The notes beneath the pieces are model-generated. The model saw only the letters and a program-made list of their open reading frames with translations. It was not told the DNA's origin and did no database searches. From NCBI RefSeq assembly GCF_040869045.1, contig NC_090320.1, forward strand, positions 250,542,978 through 250,606,977: a stretch of 64,000 bases of DNA, in the 5' to 3' direction. Made by a program: the position numbers and the translations under genes. The stretch's first letter is position 1, and each line of letters starts with the position of its first letter. This document shows positions 11,566-22,921 of this stretch, piece after piece. The DNA is from Eurosta solidaginis (taxonomy: Eukaryota > Arthropoda > Insecta > Diptera > Tephritidae).

Positions 11566-12664
11566 ATAAAATTTTTTTTTTATTTTTTTTTTTATATTGT
11601 TACGAGTTAAGATAGGATAGGACAGTTTTCTTTATAGTAAAAAGTGAATCTGTTATATCAAAGGAGTTCGAATGAGAGTTAAAATCATGACACAAACACC
11701 GAAAAGGTTCATTTAATTCGAAATTAGTTCTACACTGCCTCAAAAGAAGAGGTTTGTAATGTCTTGACACTCGTGATGGGACATTGCAGTTTACTTCGTT
11801 CAAAAGAAAAGGGCTAGAAATCAGTCGATTCAGTAGTTTAGCCATGAAGATTGATAAGCTTTAACCGACTAGTATAAGGTGGAATATTATACTCAGAGTC
11901 CCAATGAAAATTCCTTAAAGAAAAAAGTAAAAATTGTTTCTGTATTGACTCTAGTCTATCTGCATGAACTTGATATCGTGGATTCCAGACTATTGATCCG
12001 TATTCTAGTATCGGTCTAACTAATGTGGTAAAAAGGGCTTCAGTTACATAAAGGTCACTAAATTCTTTAGACCCTCGTTTCGCGAATGATAGAACACCTC
12101 TAGCCTTATTGGCAGTAGCCATAATATGAAGGTTGAAACTAAGTTTAGCACCCATCGTAACTCCCAAGTCAACAAAATAATTTACTGATGCAAGACAAAA
12201 ACTATTAATTACGTAAGAGGCTGCTGGCAAAAATCTTCGAGAGAGGCACATGAATTTATATTTATTGAGGTTCAGCGGCATTGAGTTTGCGTTGCACCAA
12301 GCAACTAAGCAGTTTAAATCCGCTTGAAGCAAAGGACGTTCATCAATAGACACATAGGACCTAAAAAGTTTTACATCATCAGCATACATTAAAATTTTGG
12401 AATATTTTATTGTGGTACAGATATCATTAATAAATAGCAAGAACAGAATTGGACCGAGATGACTGCCTTGTGGGACGCCAGAGGGAACATTAATAACATT
12501 TGAAAGAGTATTTTTAAAAATTACTTTTTGCGTTCTACCGCAGAGATACGAAGAGATCCACTGGGTGATGTTGTTTAATGACAAATTATACTGCGCTATC
12601 AATAAATTTTGATTCGACCCAAATGTTCTATTAAGTGCGGATATGAAGCGTAGGTCTAACATTC
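11566..12664 (-). mobile_element. 5'-truncated LINE (Jockey/CR1 group) with RT domain
   Basis: Minus-strand RT fragment, 12662-11838 then 11845-11600 in another frame. Motifs are SGVPQGSHLGPILFLLFIND, the catalytic box MYADDVKLF, and LVRPILEYGSIVWNP. No endonuclease or RNase H is present. The 3' end is an A-rich run (T-rich on plus, 11566-11597). A frameshift near 11840 and the loss of the 5' two-thirds make it inactive. It lies in the same orientation as Msp300. Confidence 0.85.
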
Positions 12665-12747
12665 CAACAACCCATATATAATCGAAAATTTATTCATTTC
12701 AAATATGTATATAGTATAACTAAACTTTAAATTTTTCAGGTACTCAC

Positions 12748-12899
12748 TTTGTTTGTTGCTGTACTAAGTTATTGACCTTGGCCTGTAGGGCCTCTGATGT
12801 GGGTTGGTGAACTTCCCCAAGGAATGTGACGATTGATTTTGAGAGCGCCTCAATCTCTTTATGTGATGATTTAAGTTCTTCAGATTCGGCAAGTATTTC
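12748..12899 (-). CDS. Msp300: Msp300 (nesprin-1-like) coding exon, partial spectrin repeat
   Basis: A 152-nt exon. The minus-strand acceptor is a T-rich tract ending TTTAG before 12899; the donor is AAA/GTGAGT after 12748. It encodes about 50 residues starting EILAESEELKSSHKEIEAL and ending KVNNLVQQQT, plus two bases of the next codon (phase 2 exit). The amphipathic helical pattern and the phase 0 entry match the preceding exon's phase 0 exit. The exon is short and carries no domain signature alone; its assignment rests on splice sites, frame and helical composition. The downstream exon was not found within 1-12747. A LINE fragment of the same orientation begins about 85 bases beyond the donor. 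Confidence 0.75.
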
Positions 12900-13675
12900 C
12901 TAAACAAAAAAAAAAAAAGAAAAAAATTAGAAAGTGAAAATAAATCATATGACTAAATAATACCCAAATGGACAGAACTTCATGATACAAGAAAAATATA
13001 TATTTGCAATAATATGCTAAACATCGGCTAATTATAAATAATTTAATTCGCCTGACTATATGCAGACTAACGCAAACCTTTATTCACTAAGTTTGATATT
13101 AGTCATGTACCAGCTATTGCTTAATTGCTTTGTTCAATTAAAATTATTTTATCTACAAATTAACATCTCATATTCTATTCAATTAACCAGCTTGCACTTG
13201 AATACAAGTTTGAGGTAACACTTTTTTTTTTGATTTTTTGTAATAATAATTTTTGCACGAATTTATATGAGTTGGGAACTTAAGGTCGTGCATCTTCAAT
13301 TTAATAAAAGTTTAATATTGATACATTAATATCTGAATGAATGCAATAAACTTCGTATGTAAAGGGTGTTACTACATGAAATCCAATTTTTTGTGGGTCT
13401 AATATCAATGTCACATAGAAGCTTAAGCGTATCGCAATTTCTCTTAGTGAATTCATTAATTTTTCTGTTTCACATAGGCCACTTGCTTAATAGACGAACA
13501 TGGAAAGCGGTAATTTACTCTTTAACTCTAAATATAACCAAAATAAAATGCATGCTAAACTATTCATAGATGTTCAACTAACATATTCACCTAGCATATT
13601 TAAAAAAAATCCATATTTGAAAAGTCAGCAAATACTGAAGACATACAATTTTCAATTATTTTGTGTTTTTATGCT

Positions 13676-13797
13676 CCATTAGGCATTCAATAAAGCCCAA
13701 TACTTGAAATACTTAAAAGTTTGTATTTTATATGGAAGACTAAGTTCAATAAGGGCTTTAATGTAGAAAACTGCACTAATTATTTCATTAACTTTCT
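13676..13797. repeat. Fragment related to the CTGTTTTCACACAG MITE
   Basis: CATTAGGCATTC, GGAAGA(C/T)T(A/G)AG(T/C)TCAATAA and TAATGTAGAAAACTGC occur in the same order as at 46210-46305 in the MITE at 45786-46338. No terminus is visible. Confidence 0.5.
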
Positions 13798-14340
13798 GTT
13801 TTAATTTGGTAAAATTGTGTTAAGCCAACTGCAGAATGGAAAATTTATAACACTTTTAAGTAAACAGCCTTCTTTATTTTAGTTTCACATTTCACTTTAT
13901 ATTCAGACAAGAAATTTTAGTCATAAACAACACTCAGTTTAGCAATCAGTTTACCGAATAGCTACCCTGTAGGAAAATTACCTAAGTAAAACCTAACGAA
14001 AAGTTCGTGTTAATTAAGCTAAATAAACTAATGTGCAATATTATCTGACAAATATCGTTGAAAAGAGTTGAATAACATAACAACCAAGTGATGGTGAGCG
14101 GTGGTTACTTCTATTGCATGACTTTACAACCAGGTTTATAGCCCACTTTTTATAGCTAACTAAAAGTTAGTTACTTTCCGTTAAGGCGTCAAATATTCAA
14201 TGGTTGGTTTGCTTTTCGGCATGAAAGGGAGCTGACATTAAGATATCGCATCATAGTGTTTTGCATACAGATTGTACCAAGATTTGCTTTCCGATCCCGA
14301 TAAAACAGAAATTCCGTAACATCTCTAACTTATACCAATT

Positions 14341-14626
14341 CATATATCGTCGGTACATTGCCAAAGAAACGAATGTGCCATTTTTGTTTAAGCGAAATAT
14401 TATATATGTCAAATTTTGCAAAGCCAAAACAACAAGTGTGCATTTTTTTGAAAAAAAATTTAAAAATCATGTTTCAATTAACATTACTAGTGGTTTACAA
14501 AAGTAAACCTTCCAATAGTGGTTGAAAAATACAAAATTAAATCTCTATTAATTAAATCTCTTACGCGTTTTTCTCAACACATCAAATATGCACATTCGTT
14601 TCTTTGGCATTGGACCGACGATATGG
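14341..14626. repeat. Inverted repeat with 37-bp arms and an internal hairpin
   Basis: Arm 14341-14378 (containing GCCAAAGAAACGAATGTGC) is the reverse complement of 14590-14626. The intervening 211 bp contain a perfect 7-bp stem, GGTTTAC-AAAA-GTAAACC, at 14492-14509. Possibly a small foldback element; target duplications are not evident. Confidence 0.55.
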
Positions 14627-14820
14627 TATGCCTGTGTATATCTACTAATGATAATAACCAAGCAGCTAACCAAATAATGATATTTATTGAACAGCAAATT
14701 CTTTCAGAGGGCACGTTATGCCTTATTATTATATTGTTGTATTTTAATGATGTGGTACATTCGAGCCATTCAAATATTGTACATTTATTCCTATGTATAA
14801 TTTATTGTAGACGATTTAAA

Positions 14821-14900
14821 TATTACATTAGAGGTTTACGCCGATCACTTTATCGGCGGCGGCGGCGTGGGCGGCGCGCCGCCATATGCCGGTGTTCTTA
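14821..14900 (+). repeat. GC-rich repeat end (TACATTAGAG...CGGCGGCG)
   Basis: TACATTAGAGGTTTACGCCG followed by a CGGCGG-rich stretch, starkly GC-rich in AT-rich surroundings. An inverted counterpart lies at 16600-16737, so these may be the two ends of one element. Confidence 0.45.
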
Positions 14901-16599
14901 CTTTAAAAGCTTGCTTTTTTTATTAAAAAAAAAAAATAATATTTAGGAAAGACTTTGTTTGTATGTATCTAAAGAAATCAACGTTTTGGGCATTTCGGAA
15001 AGATCCGGTGTTTTTGCCTCAAAATCTCGCAGATCGTTAAAAAAATTTCAGGAGTAGCTCCTTGCGGAAGGATTGTCCCTCGTTCACTTACTCCAGAGAG
15101 GCTTCGAACCTAACCCCGGTCTTTGGAATTGGTACTGCTACGTCTGCTGAAAACAAATAGAGATACATAAAATGGTCACACTTTTGTCTGTATATCTCGT
15201 GCAAAGCGTAGTTTCACCTGGAGTTAACTCCTAATAATCGTCGCGAACACATTTTTTTTTAATTATTTGTGGCTCCTTGGCGTTCACGCACAAAGGCGAC
15301 TTACGGTTGCTATTAATGGTCTATTAATACTCATGACTCTCGTGGCACAGGGCATTGTTTTCGAGCTACAATTTCCGATGTGCGAACAGTACCAATCCCG
15401 ACCACCAGTCGCTACCACGCCTCCTGACCCTCACACTATATGCCAGCACAGAAGCTATGGGACTGCGACTTCGAACTCATATGTAGCTTCGTCGACGTCA
15501 CTTTCGTAGAAGCTCTAGGTGTAGCTCCGAAGACTTTCTAACGGATGTTTTTGTCGCGCTATGCTGCCGAGCTACACTAGAGAAACACGTTGAAACGTTA
15601 GGAAGTGATTATTCGGCCAAGGATGTCGCCCTCGAAATCACATTAGTCTAAGTGGATGTGATTGCGTAACTCATGGGTGAAAATCGTAGTATCCTCGGAG
15701 CATCTACATAATCAAAATTTGACAAGGACCCTGGATAAAGTTTTTAAAATCTAGACCAAAGTTTGCAGACGTTTGTGTTCACAACATTGATATCAATAGT
15801 CTTCGTTAAATCAAAACGAATGAAAGTCGACCGATTTTAAGTTGAAAGATGTTAACTGCTGTTTATCGGCCTTGTGATATAAGAGCTCATTATGGATGAC
15901 CGCGTAACTTCAGTTTTCAGACTAGTTCAACTGTCCACTACGTTAGTGTTCTTGCAAAGGACAAAGCCTCACCTGGTAAATATATGTGACTACGTATTCA
16001 TATTTGTAAAAGGAGCCGTAACGTGTATATGATATTTGAACTTGCTTGATAGGCTATAATCAATGTGATTCACTCCAAAGGACTAGCTTTGGAGACATGG
16101 GTGTTGAAGGAAGGAGTGTGAAAATCAAAATTAACATTTCAGACGCTGTTGTATAGTTTCGCAAATAAACAACAGATGTTTGAATGTAAGCCCATTGATT
16201 TTTCAAACCCTTCTCATACGCACATATATCCTCAACTTAAGTATGAGGTAAGAATCATTTCAAAGGAGCGTTTATGCCCCTAGAACCTAATAAAGGATTT
16301 TGCATCACTGATTTCGCTTATTATTTCAGCCAATATAAAAAATAAGCAACGTGAGCATATAAATTTATTATATAACTTTTCTTTTAGTGTTTTCTTTTAA
16401 CAACTTGGTGAATTGAATGATGCAAAGTCCGTGATAAGCTGACATCGAAAGCGCCTGTTTTTCTAAATAACTTTTGAACAGTTAGAAATAGTTAAATTTC
16501 GCAATTAGTTTCTTATAACTGGCAATTGTCGCATCCGTTGATACCCTTTCGCCCATATCCGACCAATTTTCGACATGAACAATAAATGGCCTATACATT

Positions 16600-16737
16600 C
16601 TTAAACGAGTAGAAAATATAGTAACGCGCCGGACGCCGCGGCGCCTATTATTTTTACATTCGGCGGCGTCGTGCGAAAAACGACTAAATCGGCGCCGGCG
16701 GAGGCGTTTATAGGCGGCGTATATCTCTAATGTACAT
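16600..16737 (-). repeat. GC-rich repeat end, inverted counterpart
   Basis: The minus strand reads TACATTAGAGATATACGCCG followed by GCC-rich sequence, matching 14821-14900. The 1.7 kb between the two contains no recognisable transposase. Confidence 0.45.
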
Positions 16738-17608
16738 ACATATATATTAAGAAATGAGTAAGTGTCAACGACATTGTAAGCATTTAATTCACATATTGCA
16801 AATTTTGTTATGAAGAAGTTGAATATAAATATTTTTGAGCTTATGCAAATATTTATTTGCAAATGTGTGTGTTTGTGAGTGTTATTGTTTACATAACGAA
16901 TTTGTTAGGGTTGAATAACTCTGTGACTCAGGCGGTATAAAAATTGCAACGTTCAGTCCTAAGAACTGAAATATAGAAAACATAATGATAATATTTATGT
17001 ATCTCTGAATTTGAAAAAAAATTTGTATAGCTTATATCGCTGACTAGGAATTTTTTAATTTGTTCTAACAATGTGTTTGCTTTATACACTTTAAAACTTT
17101 CCTAAGTACTCTAAGGTTGTTATTCGGTGTCAAGTAACCACGGATAGTTGTTTATGTTATAAAAAACTCAAAGTTGGAAAAAAGCATTTACAAAATACTT
17201 TCGAAAACCATTTGCGTTTGATTTGAGGTTATTGAAATAAAATTTTCATTAGGTTTAACTCTCAAGTATCATAAATTCGATAGGCATTCTTGTGAACAAA
17301 AGCCGGAAGCTCACATCGTTTTTGACCGAAGCGTGTATTGTTTCTTTCACATTCTTTAAAAGTGCTTCACGCTGTGCTCTTACATTTCCAATCGAAGTTG
17401 TATCAATCTTAATTATCGTATACTATGTGTAGTTTGATATGTACTTTTCTCTGTTTTAGTGAATGACCAACCTTTATACATACCCTGTAGAAATACTGCA
17501 GGAATTACATATATAGCTAACGACACAAATTTTTGATTCAACTTAAATTTCTATGTTTCCTAAACCTCTTTGGACGTAGGAATTTAAGCAAAATTTCTAC
17601 ATATCGAC

Positions 17609-17865
17609 TGCTGATTGGAAGATCACCATATCTTGCTGTCGCTTCAAAAACGCCCTATCTGAGAAAACGTCTGAAGAACACCCTATCTCAAATTTTTTTT
17701 CATAAACACTACAGCTAATGTCAAAACGGATTGAGTTTGAGCTCAAACCGAATTCTGAGATAGGACGTTTTTGAAACAAGTTCTGAAATAGGGCGTTATT
17801 CAAACGTTTTCTGAGATAGGGCATTTTCTAAGCGAAAGCGTGATAGGGTGATCTTCCACTCAGCA
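17609..17865. mobile_element. Small MITE with repeated CCCTATC motifs
   Basis: A 257-bp element with 19-bp termini: TGCTGATTGGAAGATCACC on the left, and on the right the complement of TGCTGAGTGGAAGATCACC. Inside, CCCTATCT-type motifs occur on both strands about six times, and CTGAGAAAACGT and its complement form an inner inverted repeat. Flanking duplications were not found. Confidence 0.65.
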
Positions 17866-17870
17866 AGAGC

Positions 17871-18850
17871 TATAGAATTTCTAAGACAAATGAAACTTTT
17901 TTCAAATGAAATGAAACTTTCTTCAAATCAATTGAAATTTTAAGTCAAATGAAACTTTTTTCAAATCAATTCAAACTATTATTAAGTCATACGAAACTTT
18001 TTCAAATCAAATGAAACTATTTTCAAATAAATTTAAAGTTTTCTTTAAATCACATAACACTTTTTTTAAATCAAGTGAAACTTTCTTCAAATCAAGTGAA
18101 ATTTTTTTCGAATCAAAATAAATTTTTTTTAATGAAATATAACTTTTTTCAAATCAAGCAAAAGTTTTTTCAAATATGCAATTTTCTTTCAAATCGAACG
18201 AAACTTTTTCAAATCAAATAAAACGTTTTTCAAACCAAATGAAACATTCTTGAAATCTTATTAAACATTTTTTTGATTAAATTTAACTTTTTTAAAATTA
18301 TATAAACCTTTTTTCGAGTAAAATGAAACATTTGTCAAACCAAACTAAACTTTTTAATATGGAATGACACTTCTTTGAAATGCAATAAAACCTTTTTCAA
18401 TCTATCTAATCAAACATTTTTTAATTAAACTAAACTTTCTTTAAATTAAATAAAAAATTTTCAATTCAAATTAAACTTTTTTCATATCAAATGAAACCTT
18501 TTTAAATGAAACGGAACTTTTTTCAAATCAAATGAAACTTTTTTCTAATGAAATAAAACTTTTTTCAAATCAAACAAATCAAATAAAAAGCTTTCAATTG
18601 AATTGAAACTTTTTTCAAATCTTATAAACTTTTTTCAAATTAAATAATACTTTTTGCAAGTCTAATGAAATTTTTTTCAAATCAAATGAATTTGCTTACA
18701 AATGCAATGAAAATTTTTTCGAAAGAAACTTCTTTCAAAATTAAATTAAACTTTTTTCAAGTCAAATGCAACTTTTTTCAAATCAAGTGAAACTGTTTTC
18801 AAATTTAATGAAGCTTTTCCATATCCAATAAAACTTTTTTCATTCCATAG
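17871..18850. repeat. AT-rich minisatellite, TCAAAT-GAAACTTTTT type
   Basis: About 980 bp of degenerate repeats of CAAATCAAATGAAACTTTTT, with irregular spacing of roughly 20-30 bp and some thirty to forty units. Read on the minus strand it gives a spurious LDLKKV-type peptide. It directly abuts the CCCTATC MITE. Confidence 0.75.
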
Positions 18851-19383
18851 GAAACTGCTTATGAGATCTACAGGCTTTGAACCTTTTCCAACAGCTTTTG
18901 TGCTCTTAAGGAGAACTGCAATTATGTTAATGGAATTTAAGTCATCAAATACTCTTTGTCCTGTCTTTTTCGACTTGTGTGTTTCCAGTTTTGCTGTTTT
19001 TCTGTATTTCAAGCAAAAAATATCCACTTACTTCTTATTAATATGTCTTTTATAAATCCTAAGAGGCAAAGTAGAATTATTGATTAGTCCTGCACTCTTG
19101 GAATATCCCCAAACTTAGTCGAAATTTATAAATTTAATGAACAGGTTTTGAACAGAGATTAGTGTTAAATTTACCCCACAAAAGAGTTCTTAATGATTTA
19201 AAAATATGAGCATCAGAGCTACAAAATTTTTCCTACATGGTATAATACCGCACATACATATATTCAAATGTAGGTATATATGTATTTGTGTAATCGTCCG
19301 TAACCATTAATTAGTATCAGCTATGGCCTACAAAAGCACTAAGTAGCTACTCCAATTGGTCACTGTTACGATCATAATGAAAA

Positions 19384-21326
19384 ACAAGTAAGGAAGGTTA
19401 AGTTCGGGTGTAACCGAACATTACATACTCAGTTGAGAGCTATGGTGAGAACATAAGGGAAAATAACCATGTAGGAAAATGAACCGAGGGAAACCCTGGA
19501 ATGTGTTTGTATGACATGTGTATCAAATGAAAGGCATTAAAGAGTATTTTATGAGGGAGTGGGACATAGTTCTATAGGTGGACGCCATTTAGGGATATAG
19601 CCATAAAGGTGGATCAGGGTTGACTCTAGAATGCGTTTGTACGATACGGGTATCAAATGAAAGGTGTTAATGAGTATTTTAAAAGGGATTATTCCTTAGT
19701 TCCATAGGTGGACGTCGTTTCGAGATATCGCCACAAAGGTGGACCAGGGGTGACCCTAGAATTTGTTTGTACAATATGGGCATCAAACGAATGGTGTTAA
19801 TGAGTATTTTAAAAGGGAGTGGGCCTTAGTCCTATATGTGGATGCCGTTTCGAAATATCGCCATAAAGGTGGACCAGGGTTGACTCTAGAATGTGTTTGT
19901 ACGATATGGGTATCAAATTAAAGGTATTAATGAGAGTTTTAAAAGGGAGTGGTGGTAGTTGTATATGTGAAGGCGTTTTCCAGATATCGACCAAAATGTG
20001 GACCAGGGTGACCCAGAACATCATCTGTTGGATACCGCTAATTTATTTATATATGTAGTACCTGCCAAGATTTTAAGGGTTTTTTATTTCGCCCTGCAGA
20101 ACTTTTTCATTTTCTTCTACTTAATATGGTAGGTGTCACAACCATTTTATAAAGTTTTTTCTAAAGTTATATTTCGCGTCAATAAAACAATCCAATTACC
20201 TTACCATGTTTCATCCCTTTTTTCGTATTTGGTATAGAATTATGGCATTTTTTCATTTTTCGTAATTTTCGATATCGAAAAAGTGGGCGTGGTCATAGTC
20301 GGATTTCGTTAATTTTTCATACCAAGATAAAGTGATTTCAAGTAAGCACGTGAACTAAGTTCATTAAAGATATGTCGATTTTTGCTCAAGTTATCGTGTT
20401 AACGGCCATGCGGAAGGAGAGACAGACGACTGTGTATAAAAACTGGGCGTGGCATTAACCGATTTCGCCCATTTTCACAGAAAACAGTTATCGTCATAAA
20501 ATCTATGCCCCTACCAAATTTCAAAAGGATTGGTTAATTTTTGTTCGACTTATGGCGTTAAAAGTATCCTAGACAAATTAAATGAAAAAGGGCGGAGCCA
20601 CGCCCATTTTGAAATTTTCCTTTATTTTTGTATTTTGTTGCACCATATCATTACTGGAGTTGAATGTTGACATAATTTACTTATATACTGTAAAGATATT
20701 AAATTTTTTGTTAAAATTTTATTTAAAAAAAAGTTTTTTTAAAAGTGGGCGTGGTCTTTCTCCGATTTTGCTAATTTTCATTAAGCTTACATATAGTAAT
20801 AGATGTAACGTTTCTGCCAAATTTCATCATGATATCTTCAACGACTGCTAAATTACAGCTTGAAAAAGTTTTAAATTACCTTCTTTTAAAAGTGGGCGGT
20901 GCCACGCCCATTGTCCAAAATTTTACTAGTTTTCTATTCTGCGTCATAAGATCAACTCATCTGCCAAGTTTCGTCGCTTTATCTGTCTTTTGTAATGAAT
21001 TATCACACTTTTTCGGTTTTTCGAAATTTTCGATATCGAAAAAGTGGGCGTGGTTATAGTCCGATATCGTTCATTTTAAATAGCGATCTGAGATGAGTGC
21101 TCAGGAATCTACATACCAAATTTCATCAAGATACCTCAAAATTTACTCAAGTTATCTTGTTAACGGACGGACGGACGGACGGACATGGCTCAATCAAATT
21201 TTTTTTCGATCCTGATTATTTTGATATATGGAAGGCTATATCTATCTCGATTCCTTTATATATGTACAACCAACCGTTATCCAATCAAACTTAATATACT
21301 CTGTGAACTCTGCTCAACTGAGTATA
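19384..21326 (+). mobile_element. Helentron-like (HINE-type) repeat, copy A
   Basis: Starts ACAAGTAAGGAAGGTTAAGT and has subterminal inverted repeats ATACTCAGTTGAG (near 19425) and CTCAACTGAGTAT (ending near 21324). A minisatellite of four 130-bp units occupies about 19500-20025. Conserved blocks follow: TTCGATATCGAAAAAGTGGG, GGGCGGTGCCACGCCC and a CGGACGGACGGA run. Non-coding. The subterminal inverted repeats plus internal minisatellite resemble Helentron-derived HINE/DINE-1 elements, but class membership is an inference. Confidence 0.65.
19500..20025 (+). repeat. Four-unit 130-bp minisatellite in copy A
   Basis: The unit landmark (T/C)GTTTGTA recurs at 19501, 19631, 19761 and 19891, exactly 130 bp apart. 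The core is GATACGGGTATCAAATGAAA and its variants. The same unit is present 19 times in copy B. Confidence 0.85.
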
Positions 21327-21459
21327 ATAATAATAAAAACTTATAAAAATTCTAGTCTAATATCGTGCACCGTAAAAAGTCGAAGGTTGCTTTCCATAAA
21401 ATACAAAAAATCAACAAAGAAATACTCTATTGAATTTGTGACGGAGTCTATGGTATGGC

Positions 21460-21885
21460 AGAACGTGTCGTTGTTGTTGTTGTTGTTGTAGGATAAGGTT
21501 GCTCCCCGAAGGCTTTGGGGAGTGTTATCGATGTGATGGTCCTTTGCCGGATACAGATCCGGTACGCTCCGGTACCACAGCACCATTAAGGTGCTAGCCC
21601 GAGCATCTCGGGAACGATTTATGTGGCCACATTAAACTTTCAGGTCATCCCCTCCCTCCCCACCCCCAAGTTCCATGAGGAGCTTGGGGTCGCCAGAGCC
21701 TCATCTGTTAGTGAAACAGGATTCGCCGCGGATAGGTGAGGTTGACAATTGGGTTTGGAGAAGCTATATACTGCGCTGGCAACCTGAAGGGTTGCGCTAC
21801 ACAGCCCCTTGAATCTGGTATTTTAGTCGCCTCTTACGATAGGCATACCTACCGCGGGTATATTCTAACCCCCTAACCCGTGTCG
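21460..21885 (+). mobile_element. SINE-like repeat with a GTT-rich head
   Basis: A GTT microsatellite (21469-21490) is followed by a GC-balanced body with several short palindromes (GCTCCCCGAAGGCTTTGGGGA; GATCCGGTACGCTCCGGTACC; CACCATTAAGGTG). It ends near GTCGCCTCTTACGATAGGC and CCTACCGCGGGTA. I recognise the sequence as a common interspersed repeat of fruit flies but cannot name the RNA ancestor. A diverged inverted copy lies at 700-965. Confidence 0.65.
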
Positions 21886-22921
21886 TCATCACCATGCTTA
21901 TTTTTTGTGCTTTTTTAATTTCTTTAGATAAATTTCCATAAACATTTGCTTAGCTAATTTTTGTAAAAAAAAATTTAAATCACACATTTTATCTCTTTAT
22001 TCACTACTATTATTATTTTTTTCTTGTTTGCCATTTTTAGAATAAACGTTATTAATCAATGAAGAGACAAGGTGTAAAATTATTTGGTTGGAGGTATACC
22101 TTCATATGTATGTACAGAGTGTGTAGTACATATACATATGTACGGTCGTATGTATGCTAAACAAAAATAATATAATATTATTAATTAGTAATGAGATGCT
22201 TGCGGTAAATTAACGCGTCAGCGGATGGTTTTTGCATCGTGACTAATCGAATAGCGTTCACCTGTTGATTTGTTGAATAGTCGAATTGTTTCTAGACAGA
22301 TGAATTTGGGTTAGTTGCTATCACTATTTTGAGTGAACAGTGGTTAAACTCCAATCATGATTGCAATCTTATGATTTTATATGATATTTTTTAACTTATC
22401 AATTACTCTAAACAAAATTTAAATGCAATCTGATTACAATCAACCAATTATTTTGGAAAAATTGTATTGCAATCTATTACTACTTAATGCTTTTTTAGTT
22501 TTATACAATCAATTCGGGCAGAAAAACTATGATTGCAATCAATTATTTCAAACCGATTTGAATCTATGTCTAAGAAAATGTGATTGCTACCTTTACCTCT
22601 AAAGAGCTGTAAGACAAAGTGTCCGGTCAGTGCATGATTTTAAGAAAAATTGATTACACTAAGCAACATTTTATTGCAAGTTAATTAAATAATTAAATAG
22701 TTAAATGATTTTAGGTCCGTTATTTTTAAATAATCAGTTTTTGTAATTACATTAAAATATTTTTTTTTTTAACATCCAATATATTTTGCCAACTGTATAC
22801 ATAGAATACCTCTAACAAATTTTTGGGTTTTTTAAAAATAATTCATAATTAATTAAACTTAATAAACTTGGTGGGCATGGTTGGATTGCTCTTGTACTGC
22901 AACCATTTTCTTAAGAATTAA

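Larger units (their letters stand above)
1..12747 (-). other. Partial downstream intron of Msp300
   Basis: Non-coding sequence beyond the donor at 12747. No spectrin-like exon with the required phase 2 entry was recognised. It holds the mobile-element fragments listed separately. Stretches with nothing I could support: 1-690 (AT-rich, poly-A run near 108-123), 4741-5411, 5833-6440, 7300-7710, 8181-8485, 9096-9585 and 10441-11565 (a TAA microsatellite near 11311-11333). Confidence 0.65.

Noticed and set aside
14518..14946. 142-codon plus-strand ORF
   Set aside because: Overlaps an inverted repeat and the CGGCGG repeat, with an arginine-rich end from GC-rich repeat DNA; no protein signature.
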